In this document: one piece after another, positions 30,695 through 39,575 of the stretch
Numbering within the stretch: position 1 is the stretch's first letter
Layout: every line of letters starts with the position of its first letter
DNA from: Oxalicibacterium flavum
Lineage (GTDB): Bacteria; Pseudomonadota; Gammaproteobacteria; Burkholderiales; Burkholderiaceae_D
Length of the DNA stretch: 64,000 nt
Assembly: GCF_014635065.1 (NCBI RefSeq)
Contig: NZ_BMCG01000005.1
Location: 186,001-250,000, forward strand
Direction of reading: 5' to 3'
Made by a program: the position numbers and the translations under genes
The notes under the pieces: generated by a model
The model's input: the letters and a program-made list of their open reading frames with translations, nothing else
Database searches by the model: none
What the model was told of the DNA's origin: nothing

Positions 30695-31030
30695 ATGTTC
30701 GGTTTTTCCAGCAAGCAGCACCATGCAGCAGATGACATTGCGGCTTTGCATCGCAATGCGTACAACGCCGCATTCTACGAGCTGGGCCTGAGCTGGCATT
30801 GGGACGCGGATACCGGTCACGACCTGTCCGATACGGTCGGTGGCAGCCAGCGTCTTCGCCATTATCTGGAAAATGATCAGTCGCATCTGCTCAAGGTATA
30901 TGAAGCGGATTTCCTGATCGACGCCATTCAAAACGCCAAGGCACGTTGCTATCAGGCCATGAGTGCCGCCGGCAGCCGCAAGCCTGCGATCGACTGGGCT
31001 GAATTTCAGCGCGGTCAGATCGGCGTCTGA
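30695..31030 (+). CDS. Unknown 111-aa protein, paralog 1
   Basis: I do not recognise this family. The product is soluble, 111 aa, with no signal or membrane segment. It shares with the 111-aa product of 48273-48608 the blocks AYNAAFYELGLSWHWD (about residues 22-37), QSHLL..Y..DFLIDAIQ..KARC (62-85) and WAEFQ...GV at the C-terminus. The His/Trp/Asp-rich first block could bind a ligand or metal. AGGAGAG precedes the ATG. It is divergent from a LysR gene. A hairpin-free 417-bp gap follows up to sucC. Confidence 0.8.
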   Translation: MFGFSSKQHHAADDIAALHRNAYNAAFYELGLSWHWDADTGHDLSDTVGGSQRLRHYLENDQSHLLKVYEADFLIDAIQNAKARCYQAMSAAGSRKPAIDWAEFQRGQIGV

Positions 31031-31256
31031 CGATCCTCTGCCGTTGGGCGCATCATGATCTGATGCGACGCGGCACGGTCATTTGCATCATGCGCGCCCC
31101 TGCCTATCGGTAACTGCGGTGCGCCGGAAAGCCCGGTTTTTCCTTGTTCGCTCAAGACGCGGCAAGCGAGAGGCAGGCCTCTTTCTCCTTTGCATTTCCC
31201 ATTGATGGGCGTGTGTTTGTCACATGCATGAATTTGCATGTGGACATGAAAAAAAC

Positions 31257-31270
31257 TTAACCGGGGTCAA
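31257..31270. promoter_or_regulatory. FNR-type palindrome upstream of sucCD
   Basis: TTAACCGGGGTCAA matches the window's FNR-type motif with one changed base in the left half-site. A -10-like GACAAT lies at 31293-31298, starting 29.5 bases from the box centre. The flank to 31307 is closely related to that of the tctC box at 35631. The gap 31031-31447 holds no gene; a TTTTTGC/GCAAAAA hairpin lies at 31371-31395 in the predicted leader. Confidence 0.58.
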
Positions 31271-31447
31271 GGCGTTCGGTCGGAGCTTCTCGGACAATTC
31301 GCCGCACCGTTTTAATTCGAGTCGGAAATTGCTAACATAGCAGTCTTTGCTGGAAAGAAGCCCCTGACGGTTTTTGCGTGGATTCAATGCAAAAAATATA
31401 TTCGTAGCGAATCGCTGCCAAAAAATTGGTTTTCAATAAGGACGATC

Positions 31448-32614
31448 ATGAATATCCACGAGTATCAAGGAAAAGAAATACTGCGTAAGTACGGTGTCAC
31501 GACACCCAAAGGCTTTCCCTGTTTTTCGGTAGATGAGGCTGTACAGGCTGCTGAAAAACTCGGCGGCAAGGTCTGGGTCGTCAAGGCGCAGATCCACGCA
31601 GGTGGACGCGGCAAGGGAGGCGGCGTCAAGGTTGCCAAGTCGCTCGACGAAGTGCGCCAGTACGCAAACGACATTCTCGGCATGACGCTGGTGACCCATC
31701 AGACCGGTCCTGAAGGCCGTCTGGTCAAGCGCCTGCTGATCGAAGAAGGCGCGGACATCAAGAAGGAACTGTACGTCGGTATGGTTGTCGATCGCGGTAG
31801 CCAGCGCGTTGCGCTGATGGCATCGAGCGAAGGCGGCATGGATATCGAACACGTTGCAGAACATACTCCTGAGAAAATCCACACGGTATTCATTGATCCG
31901 ACCAAAGGTCTGCTCGACAGCGAAGCCGACGACATCGCGCGCAAGATCGGCGTGCCGGAAGGTTCGATCGGCCAGGCGCGCGCATTCATGCAAGGCCTCT
32001 ACAAGGCATTCGACGAATCCGACGCCTCGCTGGCAGAGATCAATCCCCTGATCGTGACCGGCGACGACCGCATCGTTGCACTCGACGCGAAATTCAACTT
32101 CGATTCCAACGCACTGTATCGCCACCCTGAAATCCAGGAAATGCGCGATCTGGACGAAGAAGATGCCGCAGAAATCGAAGCATCGAAATTCGACCTGACC
32201 TACATCTCGCTCGATGGCAACATCGGCTGCCTCGTCAACGGCGCCGGTCTGGCAATGGCGACGATGGACGTCATCAAGCTGTACGGCGGTGAACCGGCCA
32301 ACTTCCTCGACGTCGGCGGCGGTGCCACGACCGAGAAAGTCACCGAAGCATTCAAGATCATGTTGAAGAACCCGGACATCAAGGCGATCCTGGTCAACAT
32401 CTTCGGCGGCATCATGCGTTGCGACACCATCGCGAACGGCGTGATCGCGGCAGCAAAACAGGTTGATCTGAAGGTTCCTCTGGTGGTTCGCATGGCGGGC
32501 ACCAACGAAGAACTGGGCAAGCAGATTCTGGCTGAATCCGGTCTCCCGATCATCACGGCTAACAACATGGCTGAAGCGGCTGAGAAAGTCGTCAACGCAG
32601 CACAGGGGAAATAA
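31448..32614 (+). CDS. sucC: Succinyl-CoA synthetase beta subunit
   Basis: SucCD interconverts succinate and succinyl-CoA with nucleotide triphosphate. The 388-aa beta subunit begins [17 protein letters not shown]. It has the ATP-grasp fold ([19 protein letters not shown]) and the C-terminal CoA-ligase part ([26 protein letters not shown]). sucD follows after 3 bp. Placement apart from sucAB and behind an FNR-type box near frc/oxc suggests a role in providing succinyl-CoA as CoA donor for oxalate; that is inference. Confidence 0.96.
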   Translation: MNIHEYQGKEILRKYGVTTPKGFPCFSVDEAVQAAEKLGGKVWVVKAQIHAGGRGKGGGVKVAKSLDEVRQYANDILGMTLVTHQTGPEGRLVKRLLIEEGADIKKELYVGMVVDRGSQRVALMASSEGGMDIEHVAEHTPEKIHTVFIDPTKGLLDSEADDIARKIGVPEGSIGQARAFMQGLYKAFDESDASLAEINPLIVTGDDRIVALDAKFNFDSNALYRHPEIQEMRDLDEEDAAEIEASKFDLTYISLDGNIGCLVNGAGLAMATMDVIKLYGGEPANFLDVGGGATTEKVTEAFKIMLKNPDIKAILVNIFGGIMRCDTIANGVIAAAKQVDLKVPLVVRMAGTNEELGKQILAESGLPIITANNMAEAAEKVVNAAQGK

Positions 32615-32617
32615 TCA

Positions 32618-33493
32618 ATGTCTATCCTGATCAACAAAGACACCAAGGTCATCACCCAAGGTATCACCGGCAAGACCGGTCAGTTCCACACCAAGATGTG
32701 CCTCGAGTACGCGAACGGCAAGAACTGCTTCGTCGCCGGCGTGAACCCGAAGAAGCCGGGCGAGTCGTTCGAAGGCGTGCCAATCTACGCATCGGTTGCC
32801 GAAGCGAAGGCAGAGACGGGCGCGACCGTTTCCGTGATCTACGTTCCGCCTCCATTCGCTGCCGCTGCGATCGACGAAGCGGTGGACGCCGGTCTCGATC
32901 TGGTGATCTGCATCACCGAAGGCATTCCGGTGCGCGACATGATTCGCACCAAGCAACGTCTGGAAAACTCCAAGACCCTGCTGCTGGGCCCGAACTGCCC
33001 AGGTCTGATCACGCCTGACGAAATCAAGATCGGCATCATGCCGGGCCACATCCACAAGAAGGGCCGCATCGGCGTCGTGTCGCGTTCGGGCACGTTGACC
33101 TATGAAGCCGCTGGCCAGCTGGCCGAGTTCGGTCTGGGTCAATCGACCGTGGTCGGTATCGGTGGTGATCCGGTCTCGGGTCTGAAGCACATCGACGTGC
33201 TGAAAATGTTCAACGACGATCCTGACACCGATGCAGTCATCATGGTCGGTGAAATCGGCGGTGAAGCAGAAGAAACCTGCGCACGCTGGATCAAGGACAA
33301 CATGAAGAAACCGGTGGTCGGCTTCATCGCCGGCGTTACCGCGCCTCCGGGCAAGCGCATGGGCCACGCTGGCGCCATCATCTCGGGCGGCAAGGGTACG
33401 GCGCAAGAGAAGCTGGCTGTCATGGAAGCATGCGGCATCAAAGTGACGAAAAACCCGGCTGAAATGGGTCGTCTGCTGAAGTCGGTTCTGTAA
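32618..33493 (+). CDS. sucD: Succinyl-CoA synthetase alpha subunit
   Basis: The 291-aa subunit carries the CoA-binding Rossmann domain ([28 protein letters not shown]) and the phosphohistidine loop [14 protein letters not shown] near residue 248. It also has the conserved [10 protein letters not shown]. It is translationally close to sucC. The gene shows the same strong codon bias as gcl, oxc and frc, consistent with high expression. Confidence 0.96.
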   Translation: MSILINKDTKVITQGITGKTGQFHTKMCLEYANGKNCFVAGVNPKKPGESFEGVPIYASVAEAKAETGATVSVIYVPPPFAAAAIDEAVDAGLDLVICITEGIPVRDMIRTKQRLENSKTLLLGPNCPGLITPDEIKIGIMPGHIHKKGRIGVVSRSGTLTYEAAGQLAEFGLGQSTVVGIGGDPVSGLKHIDVLKMFNDDPDTDAVIMVGEIGGEAEETCARWIKDNMKKPVVGFIAGVTAPPGKRMGHAGAIISGGKGTAQEKLAVMEACGIKVTKNPAEMGRLLKSVL

Positions 33494-33502
33494 GACCCGT
33501 TT

Positions 33503-33563
33503 CCCGGACGCATGTCCGGGAGCGAATGCTTCCGCGGGAAGCGGCATCGCACCCGCGGAAGCA
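33503..33563 (+). terminator. Two hairpins after sucD
   Basis: CCCGGAC/GTCCGGG (33503-33520) is followed by a 12-bp perfect stem TGCTTCCGCGGG/CCCGCGGAAGCA (33527-33563). Neither has a clear T run, so they may slow decay or reduce read-through into the FAH gene. Confidence 0.5.
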
Positions 33564-33685
33564 GTTTCCATCTGTCATCAAGTCGAAGCATCCGGTCGAT
33601 TTCGCGCCGCGCGCGACGCCGCATCCGATAGACCACTGCACGAGTGCGGGTTTATAATTTCGACAATTTTTGAAAAGAGTAAAAC

Positions 33686-34453
33686 ATGTCACAACGTTGG
33701 GTTCGTTTCAGTCACGCAGGCAATGCACAGTTCGGTACGCTTGAAGGCGACAACATTCAGGTCTATACCGGCGACATGTTTTCCAACCCCGTCAAGACCG
33801 ACACCGTTGTCAACGTCAACGACGTCAAACTGCTGATGCCGTGTCAGCCGACCAAGGTCATCGCGATGTGGAACAACTTCCATGCGCTGGCCGCAAAACT
33901 CAACCTCGCAGATCCGGCAGAACCGCTGTATCTGATCAAGGCCCCGAATTCCTATCTGAACCCCGGTGAAACGATCGAGAAGCCGCCTACCGACGACAAG
34001 ATCGTCTTCGAAGGCGAACTCGGCATCGTCATCGGCAAGAAAGCCAAGAACGTCTCCGAAGCCGACGCGCTCGACTACGTGTTCGGCTATACCGCCGCCA
34101 ACGACGTGACGGTCGCCAACATCCTCAATCGCGACGAATCGTTCGCGCAATGGGTGCGTGCAAAAGGCTTCGATACGTTCTGCCCGTTCGGTCCCGCCAT
34201 CGCGACCGATCTGGATCCGACCACGCTGGTCGTCAAAACCATTCTCAACGGTGATGTCCGTCAGGATTACCCCATCAGCGACATGCGCTTCTCGACCCAG
34301 CAACTGGTCAGCATGATTTCGCAGGAACTGACGCTGTTCCCTGGTGACATCATCCTCTGCGGTACCTCCGTCGGTGTCGGCTCCATGAAGCCGAACAGCG
34401 TCGTCGAGGTCGAGATTGCCGGCATCGGCAAGCTCACCAACGATTTCAAGTAA
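33686..34453 (+). CDS. Fumarylacetoacetate hydrolase family protein
   Basis: The 255-aa product has the FAH domain with metal-binding acidic residues in KIVFEGELGIVIGK and a later Asp in GYTAANDVTVANI. The catalytic segment APNSYLNPGETI and the end GTSVGVGSMKPNSVVEVEI are also present. Members cleave or decarboxylate beta-keto acids; FAHD1-like ones act on oxaloacetate or acylpyruvates. It is 17 bp from the ketopantoate-reductase-like gene, forming a pair between sucCD and the Tct transporter. The substrate is unknown; a C2-C4 dicarboxylate is plausible. Confidence 0.85.
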   Translation: MSQRWVRFSHAGNAQFGTLEGDNIQVYTGDMFSNPVKTDTVVNVNDVKLLMPCQPTKVIAMWNNFHALAAKLNLADPAEPLYLIKAPNSYLNPGETIEKPPTDDKIVFEGELGIVIGKKAKNVSEADALDYVFGYTAANDVTVANILNRDESFAQWVRAKGFDTFCPFGPAIATDLDPTTLVVKTILNGDVRQDYPISDMRFSTQQLVSMISQELTLFPGDIILCGTSVGVGSMKPNSVVEVEIAGIGKLTNDFK

Positions 34454-34470
34454 ATAGTCTGAGGAAAGCT

Positions 34471-35481
34471 ATGAAAATTGCAGTTATCGGAGCAGGCGCC
34501 ATCGGTGGTTACGTTGGCGTGAAACTGGCCCTCGCGGGTGAAGACGTTACCTTCATCGTGCGCGGCGCCAACCTCGAAGCCATACGCAAGAACGGCGCCA
34601 AGCTGATCATGCACGACGGTACCGAGCACGTTGCTTCCAACGTCAAGGCCACCAACAACTACGACGAAGCCGGTCATCAGGATATCGTCGTGCTGGCCAT
34701 GAAGGCGCACCAGCTCGAAGCCATCGCCGACGATCTGCCGAAGCTGATCGGTCCGGACACCGTGATCGTGACGATGCAGAACGGCATTCCGTTCTGGTAC
34801 TTCCACAACCACGGCGGCAAGCTGGCCGGCACCTGCGTCAAGAGCGTCGATCCGACCGGTAACATCACGGCCAAGATCCCTGCCGATCGCGTTCTCGGTT
34901 GCGTCGTCTATCCGGCATCGGAACTGATCGCCCCGGGCGTCATCAAGCACATCGAAGGCGACCGTTTCCCCATCGGCGAACTCGACGGTTCGATCAGCGA
35001 ACGCGCGACCCGCGTATCGGAATGCTTCACCAATGCCGGCTTCAAGGCGCCGGTGCTGGACAACATCCGCGCCGAAATGTGGCTCAAGCTGTGGGGCAAC
35101 CTGACGTTCAATCCGATCAGCGCGCTGTCGCACTCGACGCTGCAGGACATCTGCCAATACCCGCTGTCGCGCGAACTGGCGGCTGCCATGATGACCGAAG
35201 CACAGACCGTCGCCAACAAGCTGGGCATCGAATTCCGCGTACCGCTCGAGAAGCGTATCGCCGGTGCTGAAAAAGTAGGCAAGCACAAGACCTCGATGCT
35301 GCAGGACGTCGAAGCAGGTCGTGATCCCGAGATCGATGCGCTGGTGGGTTCGGTTGCAGAGCTTGGTCGCCTGACCGACACGCCGACGCCGCATATCGAT
35401 ACCGTCTTCGCACTGGTCAAGCTGCTGGCGAAAACCATGGGTGAAGAATCCGGACTCGTGAAGCTGCAGAAAGTCGCCTGA
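34471..35481 (+). CDS. Ketopantoate-reductase-family protein, candidate oxalyl-CoA reductase (PanE2-like)
   Basis: The 336-aa product has the NADPH motif KIAVIGAGAIGGYVGVKLA and the family catalytic region AEMWLKLWGNLTFNPISAL with its lysine. By family it is a 2-dehydropantoate 2-reductase. In Methylobacterium extorquens a PanE-type protein (PanE2) reduces oxalyl-CoA to glyoxylate. Here the gene lies among sucCD, tctCBA, oxc and frc and the genome region also has a full glyoxylate pathway, so oxalyl-CoA reduction is the best-supported inference. True PanE would more often sit with panB/panC. Confidence 0.8.
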   Translation: MKIAVIGAGAIGGYVGVKLALAGEDVTFIVRGANLEAIRKNGAKLIMHDGTEHVASNVKATNNYDEAGHQDIVVLAMKAHQLEAIADDLPKLIGPDTVIVTMQNGIPFWYFHNHGGKLAGTCVKSVDPTGNITAKIPADRVLGCVVYPASELIAPGVIKHIEGDRFPIGELDGSISERATRVSECFTNAGFKAPVLDNIRAEMWLKLWGNLTFNPISALSHSTLQDICQYPLSRELAAAMMTEAQTVANKLGIEFRVPLEKRIAGAEKVGKHKTSMLQDVEAGRDPEIDALVGSVAELGRLTDTPTPHIDTVFALVKLLAKTMGEESGLVKLQKVA

Positions 35482-35500
35482 TCCGCGATTCATGCATTCG

Positions 35501-35530
35501 AAAAAGGCCTGCGAAATCGCAGGCCTTTTT
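35501..35530 (+). terminator. Terminator after the PanE-like gene
   Basis: A 14-bp perfect stem (AAAAAGGCCTGCGA with TCGCAGGCCTTTTT) has a very small loop and T run. It ends the FAH-PanE unit. Confidence 0.88.
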
Positions 35531-35630
35531 GTTTGCGAGTAGGTGATGGCGGCGAAAGGTCGTGATGAATGCGGTACGTATAAATACGTATTGCGCAGGT
35601 TTGCGATGTTTTGTTAAACATGCGTAAAAC

Positions 35631-35644
35631 TTAACCGTGGTCAA
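35631..35644. promoter_or_regulatory. FNR-type palindrome upstream of tctCBA
   Basis: TTAACCGTGGTCAA is followed by a -10-like GAGAAT at 35667-35672, 29.5 bases from the box centre. The predicted start near 35679 leaves an unusually long leader of about 440 bases before tctC. The 35482-36122 gap contains this box, one terminator and one small open frame at 35879. Confidence 0.58.
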
Positions 35645-35878
35645 GGAAATGGTCCGAATCTTCTCGGAGAATTCGGAGCAAATCAGTGTGATGGGATTGC
35701 TGCAAGGACATAAAAAAATTCCCATTTGCCACTCAAAGATGGCACACTGACGCAAAGCAATTTTAGAAAAAAGGGAACAGTGCAGGATTGATTCGGAGCA
35801 GAGATAGGACGTGCCGCGACAATGACGGCGTGCCATCGAAGTTCTGGATCGGGTTGGTCGGCAAGGTTAAAGGAGGCC

Positions 35879-36004
35879 ATGTCGATTGATCGTAGTACTC
35901 CCACTGTTCCATGCAATTTGAACGATGTGGTCGGACCGGCAGAAAGCCAGCCTCAGCGCACTTTCAGTCGATTACCGGCGAAAGGACGCATCGTTTGGAA
36001 ATGA
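35879..36004 (+). CDS. Possible 41-aa leader open reading frame
   Basis: An ATG at 35879 is preceded by AAAGGAGG (35869-35876), a full Shine-Dalgarno match, though only two bases separate them. The product MSIDRSTPTVPCNLNDV... has no recognisable domain. It lies inside the predicted tctC leader, so it may be a leader peptide or chance. Confidence 0.25.
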   Translation: MSIDRSTPTVPCNLNDVVGPAESQPQRTFSRLPAKGRIVWK

Positions 36005-36122
36005 TCGTGCTACACGAATTGTTTCAACCAGCATCGGAGCCGCACGATGCGGAGGCTCAAAAGGCACTCTGAAAAGTGGCAGCAGTACCTGTAACAAAAA
36101 TTATTATTCCAAGGAGACAGTA

Positions 36123-37145
36123 ATGATCAAGAAATTGATTTCCACACGCGGTATGGCCAAGGCAACTGCCGGCGCGATTGCCGCACTCGCACTGACTACC
36201 ACTTCAGCATTTGCAGCCTGGGAGCCGACCAAGCCGGTCGAATTCGTCGTGCCTGCAGGTACCGGCGGCGGTGCCGATCAAATGGCACGTTTCATCCAGG
36301 GCGTCATCATCAAGCACAAGCTGATGAAAGAGCCGCTCATCATCGTCAACAAATCCGGCGGTGCGGGTGCAGAAGGCTTCCTCGGCATCAAGAAGGACAA
36401 GGGCGATCCGCACAAGATCATCATTACGCTCTCCAACCTGTTCACCACGCCAATGGCAACCGGTGTGCCGTTCAACTGGCGCGACATGACGCCAGTGGCC
36501 ATGCTGGCGCTTGACCAGTTCGTTCTGTGGACCAACGCCGAACAGAACTACAAATCGGCGAAAGACTACATGGATGCCGTGAAGGCAGCCGGCCCGAACA
36601 AGTTCAAGATGGGCGGCACCGGTTCCAAGCAGGAAGACCAGATCATCACGGTCGGCCTGGAAAAGGCAACCGGCACCAAGTTCATCTACGTGCCGTTCAA
36701 AGGCGGTGGTGAAGTGGCTGTGCAGCTGGTCGGCGGCCACGTCCAATCGACGGTGAACAACCCGATCGAAGCCGTTTCCCAATGGCGTGCAGGCAAGCTG
36801 ACGGCGCAGTGCGTGTTCGATCACGAGCGCATGCCGTACAAGGCCAAGGTCACCGATACCCAATCCTGGAACGACATCCCGACCTGCCAGGAAGCCGGTA
36901 TTCCTACCGACTACACCATGCTGCGCGGCATCTTCATGCCGGCTGGTGTGACGCCTGATCAACTGGCGTTCTATGTCGATCTCTTCACCAAGCTGCGCGA
37001 AACGCCTGACTGGAAAGAGTACATGGAAAAAGGTGCCTTCAACCAGACCTTCAAGACTGGCGCAGACTTCAAGACCTGGCTGGAAAGCGCAGAGAAGCAG
37101 CACGAAACGCTGATGCGTGAAGCCGGCTTCCTGGCCAAGAAGTAA
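36123..37145 (+). CDS. tctC: Tripartite tricarboxylate transporter substrate-binding protein (TctC/Bug family)
   Basis: TctC-type proteins bind small carboxylates in the periplasm and deliver them to TctAB. The start at 36123 has AAGGAGAC upstream and gives 340 aa with a clear signal peptide (cleavage near TTTSAFAAWEP). Typical segments are VEFVVPAGTGGGADQMARF, NKSGGAGAEGFLGIKK and YVPFKGGGEVAVQLVGGHVQ. The location between oxalate-linked genes suggests oxalate or another dicarboxylate as ligand. It is the first gene of tctCBA. Confidence 0.92.
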   Translation: MIKKLISTRGMAKATAGAIAALALTTTSAFAAWEPTKPVEFVVPAGTGGGADQMARFIQGVIIKHKLMKEPLIIVNKSGGAGAEGFLGIKKDKGDPHKIIITLSNLFTTPMATGVPFNWRDMTPVAMLALDQFVLWTNAEQNYKSAKDYMDAVKAAGPNKFKMGGTGSKQEDQIITVGLEKATGTKFIYVPFKGGGEVAVQLVGGHVQSTVNNPIEAVSQWRAGKLTAQCVFDHERMPYKAKVTDTQSWNDIPTCQEAGIPTDYTMLRGIFMPAGVTPDQLAFYVDLFTKLRETPDWKEYMEKGAFNQTFKTGADFKTWLESAEKQHETLMREAGFLAKK

Positions 37146-37181
37146 ATCCTCCAGGGGCACTCACTGAACTGACTGACGACG

Positions 37182-37199
37182 CTACCGGACAACCGGTAG
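37182..37199 (+). other. Hairpin between tctC and tctB
   Basis: CTACCGG pairs with CCGGTAG around an ACAA loop in the 111-bp gap. Such hairpins often keep binding-protein mRNA more abundant than that of the membrane subunits. Confidence 0.5.
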
Positions 37200-37256
37200 T
37201 GTCGCTAGCGTTCGTCTGCCAAAAAATCATATAAATAATTTTCAGGAGCATTCCCC

Positions 37257-37778
37257 ATGGATCAGAATATGGAATCCAGTGGTGGCGTTCGCACAGGCGT
37301 AGCCACCTATATCGTGGAGGCGGTAGTCGCAGGCATCCTGCTCTTGCTCGGACTCATCGTAGCGATCACCAGCTGGGAGCTTGGCGCCGGCTGGACCTCG
37401 GATGGCCCTGGCTCTGGCTACTTCCCCTTTTACATCGGCCTTGTGATCTGCATCTCGGGTGCAGGGACGCTTTATCAGGCGCTGTTCGGCAAGGAAAAGA
37501 ACACCGACATCTTTGTCGATAGCGAGCAACTGAAGCGCATCCTGCAAGTGTTGATACCGGCAATCATCTATGTAGGGGGAATCGAGGTTTTCGGTATCTA
37601 CATTGCCTCGGCCGTCTATATCACCCTGTTCATGATCTTCCTCGGCAAGTTCTCGCCGATCAAGGCAGTCATTGCCGGGCTGGCAGTCAACACCGTCTTT
37701 TTCATGATGTTCGAGGTGTGGTTCAAGGTCCCCCTCTACAAAGGCGCGATCAATCTCTTGGGCTTCACCGGTTATTAA
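37257..37778 (+). CDS. tctB: Tripartite tricarboxylate transporter small membrane subunit TctB
   Basis: The 173-aa product has four predicted membrane helices (about residues 19-40, 54-75, 95-115 and 122-165). It also has the family features GPGSGYFPFYIGLVI and GKFSPIKAVI. It partners TctA. CAGGAG lies 9 bases before the ATG. tctA follows after 55 bp. It belongs to the DUF1468 family. Confidence 0.88.
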   Translation: MDQNMESSGGVRTGVATYIVEAVVAGILLLLGLIVAITSWELGAGWTSDGPGSGYFPFYIGLVICISGAGTLYQALFGKEKNTDIFVDSEQLKRILQVLIPAIIYVGGIEVFGIYIASAVYITLFMIFLGKFSPIKAVIAGLAVNTVFFMMFEVWFKVPLYKGAINLLGFTGY

Positions 37779-37833
37779 GCGATTGACTCGATCAATCGCA
37801 ATCGAATGAGCTCGAATCAAAGGAGTCAATAAA

Positions 37834-39363
37834 ATGGATGAAATTAGCGCATTGTTTCACGGGTTTGCCGTGATCTTCACGCCTGCGAACTTCTTGCTGA
37901 TGGTCATCGGCATCGTTCTGGGCGTGTTGATCGGCGTGCTGCCTGGCCTGGGAGGGGCGAACGGTGTGGCAATTCTGTTGCCGCTGACGTTCACGATGTC
38001 TCCGACCTCGGCAATCATCATGCTCTCCTGTATCTACTGGGGCGCATTGTTCGGCGGTGCAATCACTTCCGTGCTGTTCAATATTCCGGGTGAACCGTGG
38101 TCCGTGGCCACGACATTCGACGGGTATCCGATGGCACAGAAGGGGCATGCGGGTGAGGCGTTGACGGGTGCATTCACGTCTTCGTTCATCGGCGCATTCC
38201 TGGCCGTGGTGATGATTACCTTCATGGCGCCGCTGGTGGCGAAGTTTGCCCTGCGTTTCGGTCCGCCGGAATTCTTCTCGGTGTATCTGCTGACCTTCTG
38301 CAGCTTCGTCGGCATGGGCAAGGGTTCGCCGTTCAAGGTGCTGGCTTCCATGGCACTCGGCTTCGCGCTGGCTGCCGTCGGCATGGATACGGTGACGGGC
38401 CAACTGCGTCTGACCTTCGGTTTCGAAGAGCTGATGCGCGGCTTCGACTTCCTGATCGCTGTTATCGGTCTGTTCGGTATCGGCGAAATCCTGCTGTCGA
38501 TGGAAGAAGGCCTGGCGTTCTCCGGCAAATCGGCCAAGATCGATCCGAAGGTCGTGTTCCAGACCTGGAAGAAACTGCCGAAGTACTGGGTGACCTCGCT
38601 GCGCAGTGCCCTGGTCGGTATGTGGATGGGTGTCACGCCTGGTGGCGCAACGCCGGCATCGTTCATGGCATATGGTCTGGCCAAGAAAATGTCCCGCAAT
38701 GGCAACAACTACGGCAAGGGTGAACTGGAAGGTATCGTCGCTCCGGAAACCGCTGCCCACGCTGCCGGTACCGCTGCACTGCTGCCGATGCTGGCTCTGG
38801 GTATTCCGGGTTCGCCGACCGCTGCAGTTCTGCTGGGCGGCCTGCTGATCTGGGGTCTGCAGCCAGGTCCGCTGCTGTTCGTCGAACAGAAGGACTTCGT
38901 CTGGGGTCTGATCGCCAGTATGTACCTGGGTAACCTGGTCGGCCTGCTGGTGGTGCTGACGACGGTGCCGCTGTTCGCTTCGATCCTGCGCATCCCGTTC
39001 TCGATCATCGCTCCGGTCATCATCGTGATTTGCGCCATCGGCGCCTACACGGTGGGCAATGCGACGTTCGATATCTGGCTGATGATCGTGTTCGGTGTGG
39101 TCGGTTATCTGTTCAAGAAGCTCGACTACCCGCTGGCGCCGATGGTGCTGGCACTGGTGCTGGGCGACAAGGCAGAGGACTCGTTCCGTCAGGCGATGCT
39201 GGTTTCGCAAGGCGACGTGATGGTCATGTTCTCCAACCCGCTGGTTGGTACCATCACCACTCTGGCTCTGGTCATGCTGCTCTGGCCGCTGATCTCGCGC
39301 CTGATCGCAATGGTTCGTCCGCCGAAGAAGGACGAATTCGCCGAACATCGCGAAGCAGAATAA
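37834..39363 (+). CDS. tctA: Tripartite tricarboxylate transporter large membrane subunit TctA
   Basis: The 509-aa product has about 11-12 membrane helices and carries the TctA signature repeats: GVLPGLGGANGVAILLPLTF near residue 36 and the paired PGGATPASFMAYG region near 267. It forms the secondary-transport channel driven by ion gradients. AAGGAG precedes the ATG. It ends the operon before a strong terminator. Confidence 0.94.
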   Translation: MDEISALFHGFAVIFTPANFLLMVIGIVLGVLIGVLPGLGGANGVAILLPLTFTMSPTSAIIMLSCIYWGALFGGAITSVLFNIPGEPWSVATTFDGYPMAQKGHAGEALTGAFTSSFIGAFLAVVMITFMAPLVAKFALRFGPPEFFSVYLLTFCSFVGMGKGSPFKVLASMALGFALAAVGMDTVTGQLRLTFGFEELMRGFDFLIAVIGLFGIGEILLSMEEGLAFSGKSAKIDPKVVFQTWKKLPKYWVTSLRSALVGMWMGVTPGGATPASFMAYGLAKKMSRNGNNYGKGELEGIVAPETAAHAAGTAALLPMLALGIPGSPTAAVLLGGLLIWGLQPGPLLFVEQKDFVWGLIASMYLGNLVGLLVVLTTVPLFASILRIPFSIIAPVIIVICAIGAYTVGNATFDIWLMIVFGVVGYLFKKLDYPLAPMVLALVLGDKAEDSFRQAMLVSQGDVMVMFSNPLVGTITTLALVMLLWPLISRLIAMVRPPKKDEFAEHREAE

Positions 39364-39380
39364 GACGTACGGTTTTTCTG

Positions 39381-39414
39381 AAAAGCCCGCAAGGCAGTTG
39401 CCTTGCGGGCTTTT
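39381..39414 (+). terminator. Terminator after tctA
   Basis: AAAAGCCCGCAAGGC pairs with GCCTTGCGGGCTTTT and is followed by TTTATT. The gap from 39415 to 39575 has no gene. Confidence 0.9.
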
Positions 39415-39575
39415 TTTATTGTGCGGAAGCGCTGGGTGTGGAGCGAAGCGATGTGTGCAATGCCAAGCTTGGACGGTGCTGCCGATGGCGAGCAATCCGC
39501 GGGCGCTATTGGTGGAGGTGGGTGCGGCAGCGGGCATCGTGCGAACGGGATATCATTCCATTCGCATGTGTAGAA

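Noticed and set aside
35740-35756. Sigma-54-like element (TGGCAC near GCAA) in the tctC leader
   Set aside because: The GG and GC pairs are one base too close (9 instead of 10 between them), and no enhancer-binding regulator gene is nearby.
37242-39537. Long minus-strand frames opposite tctB and tctA
   Set aside because: They are antisense to membrane proteins; the His/Gln/Arg-rich translation is a shadow.
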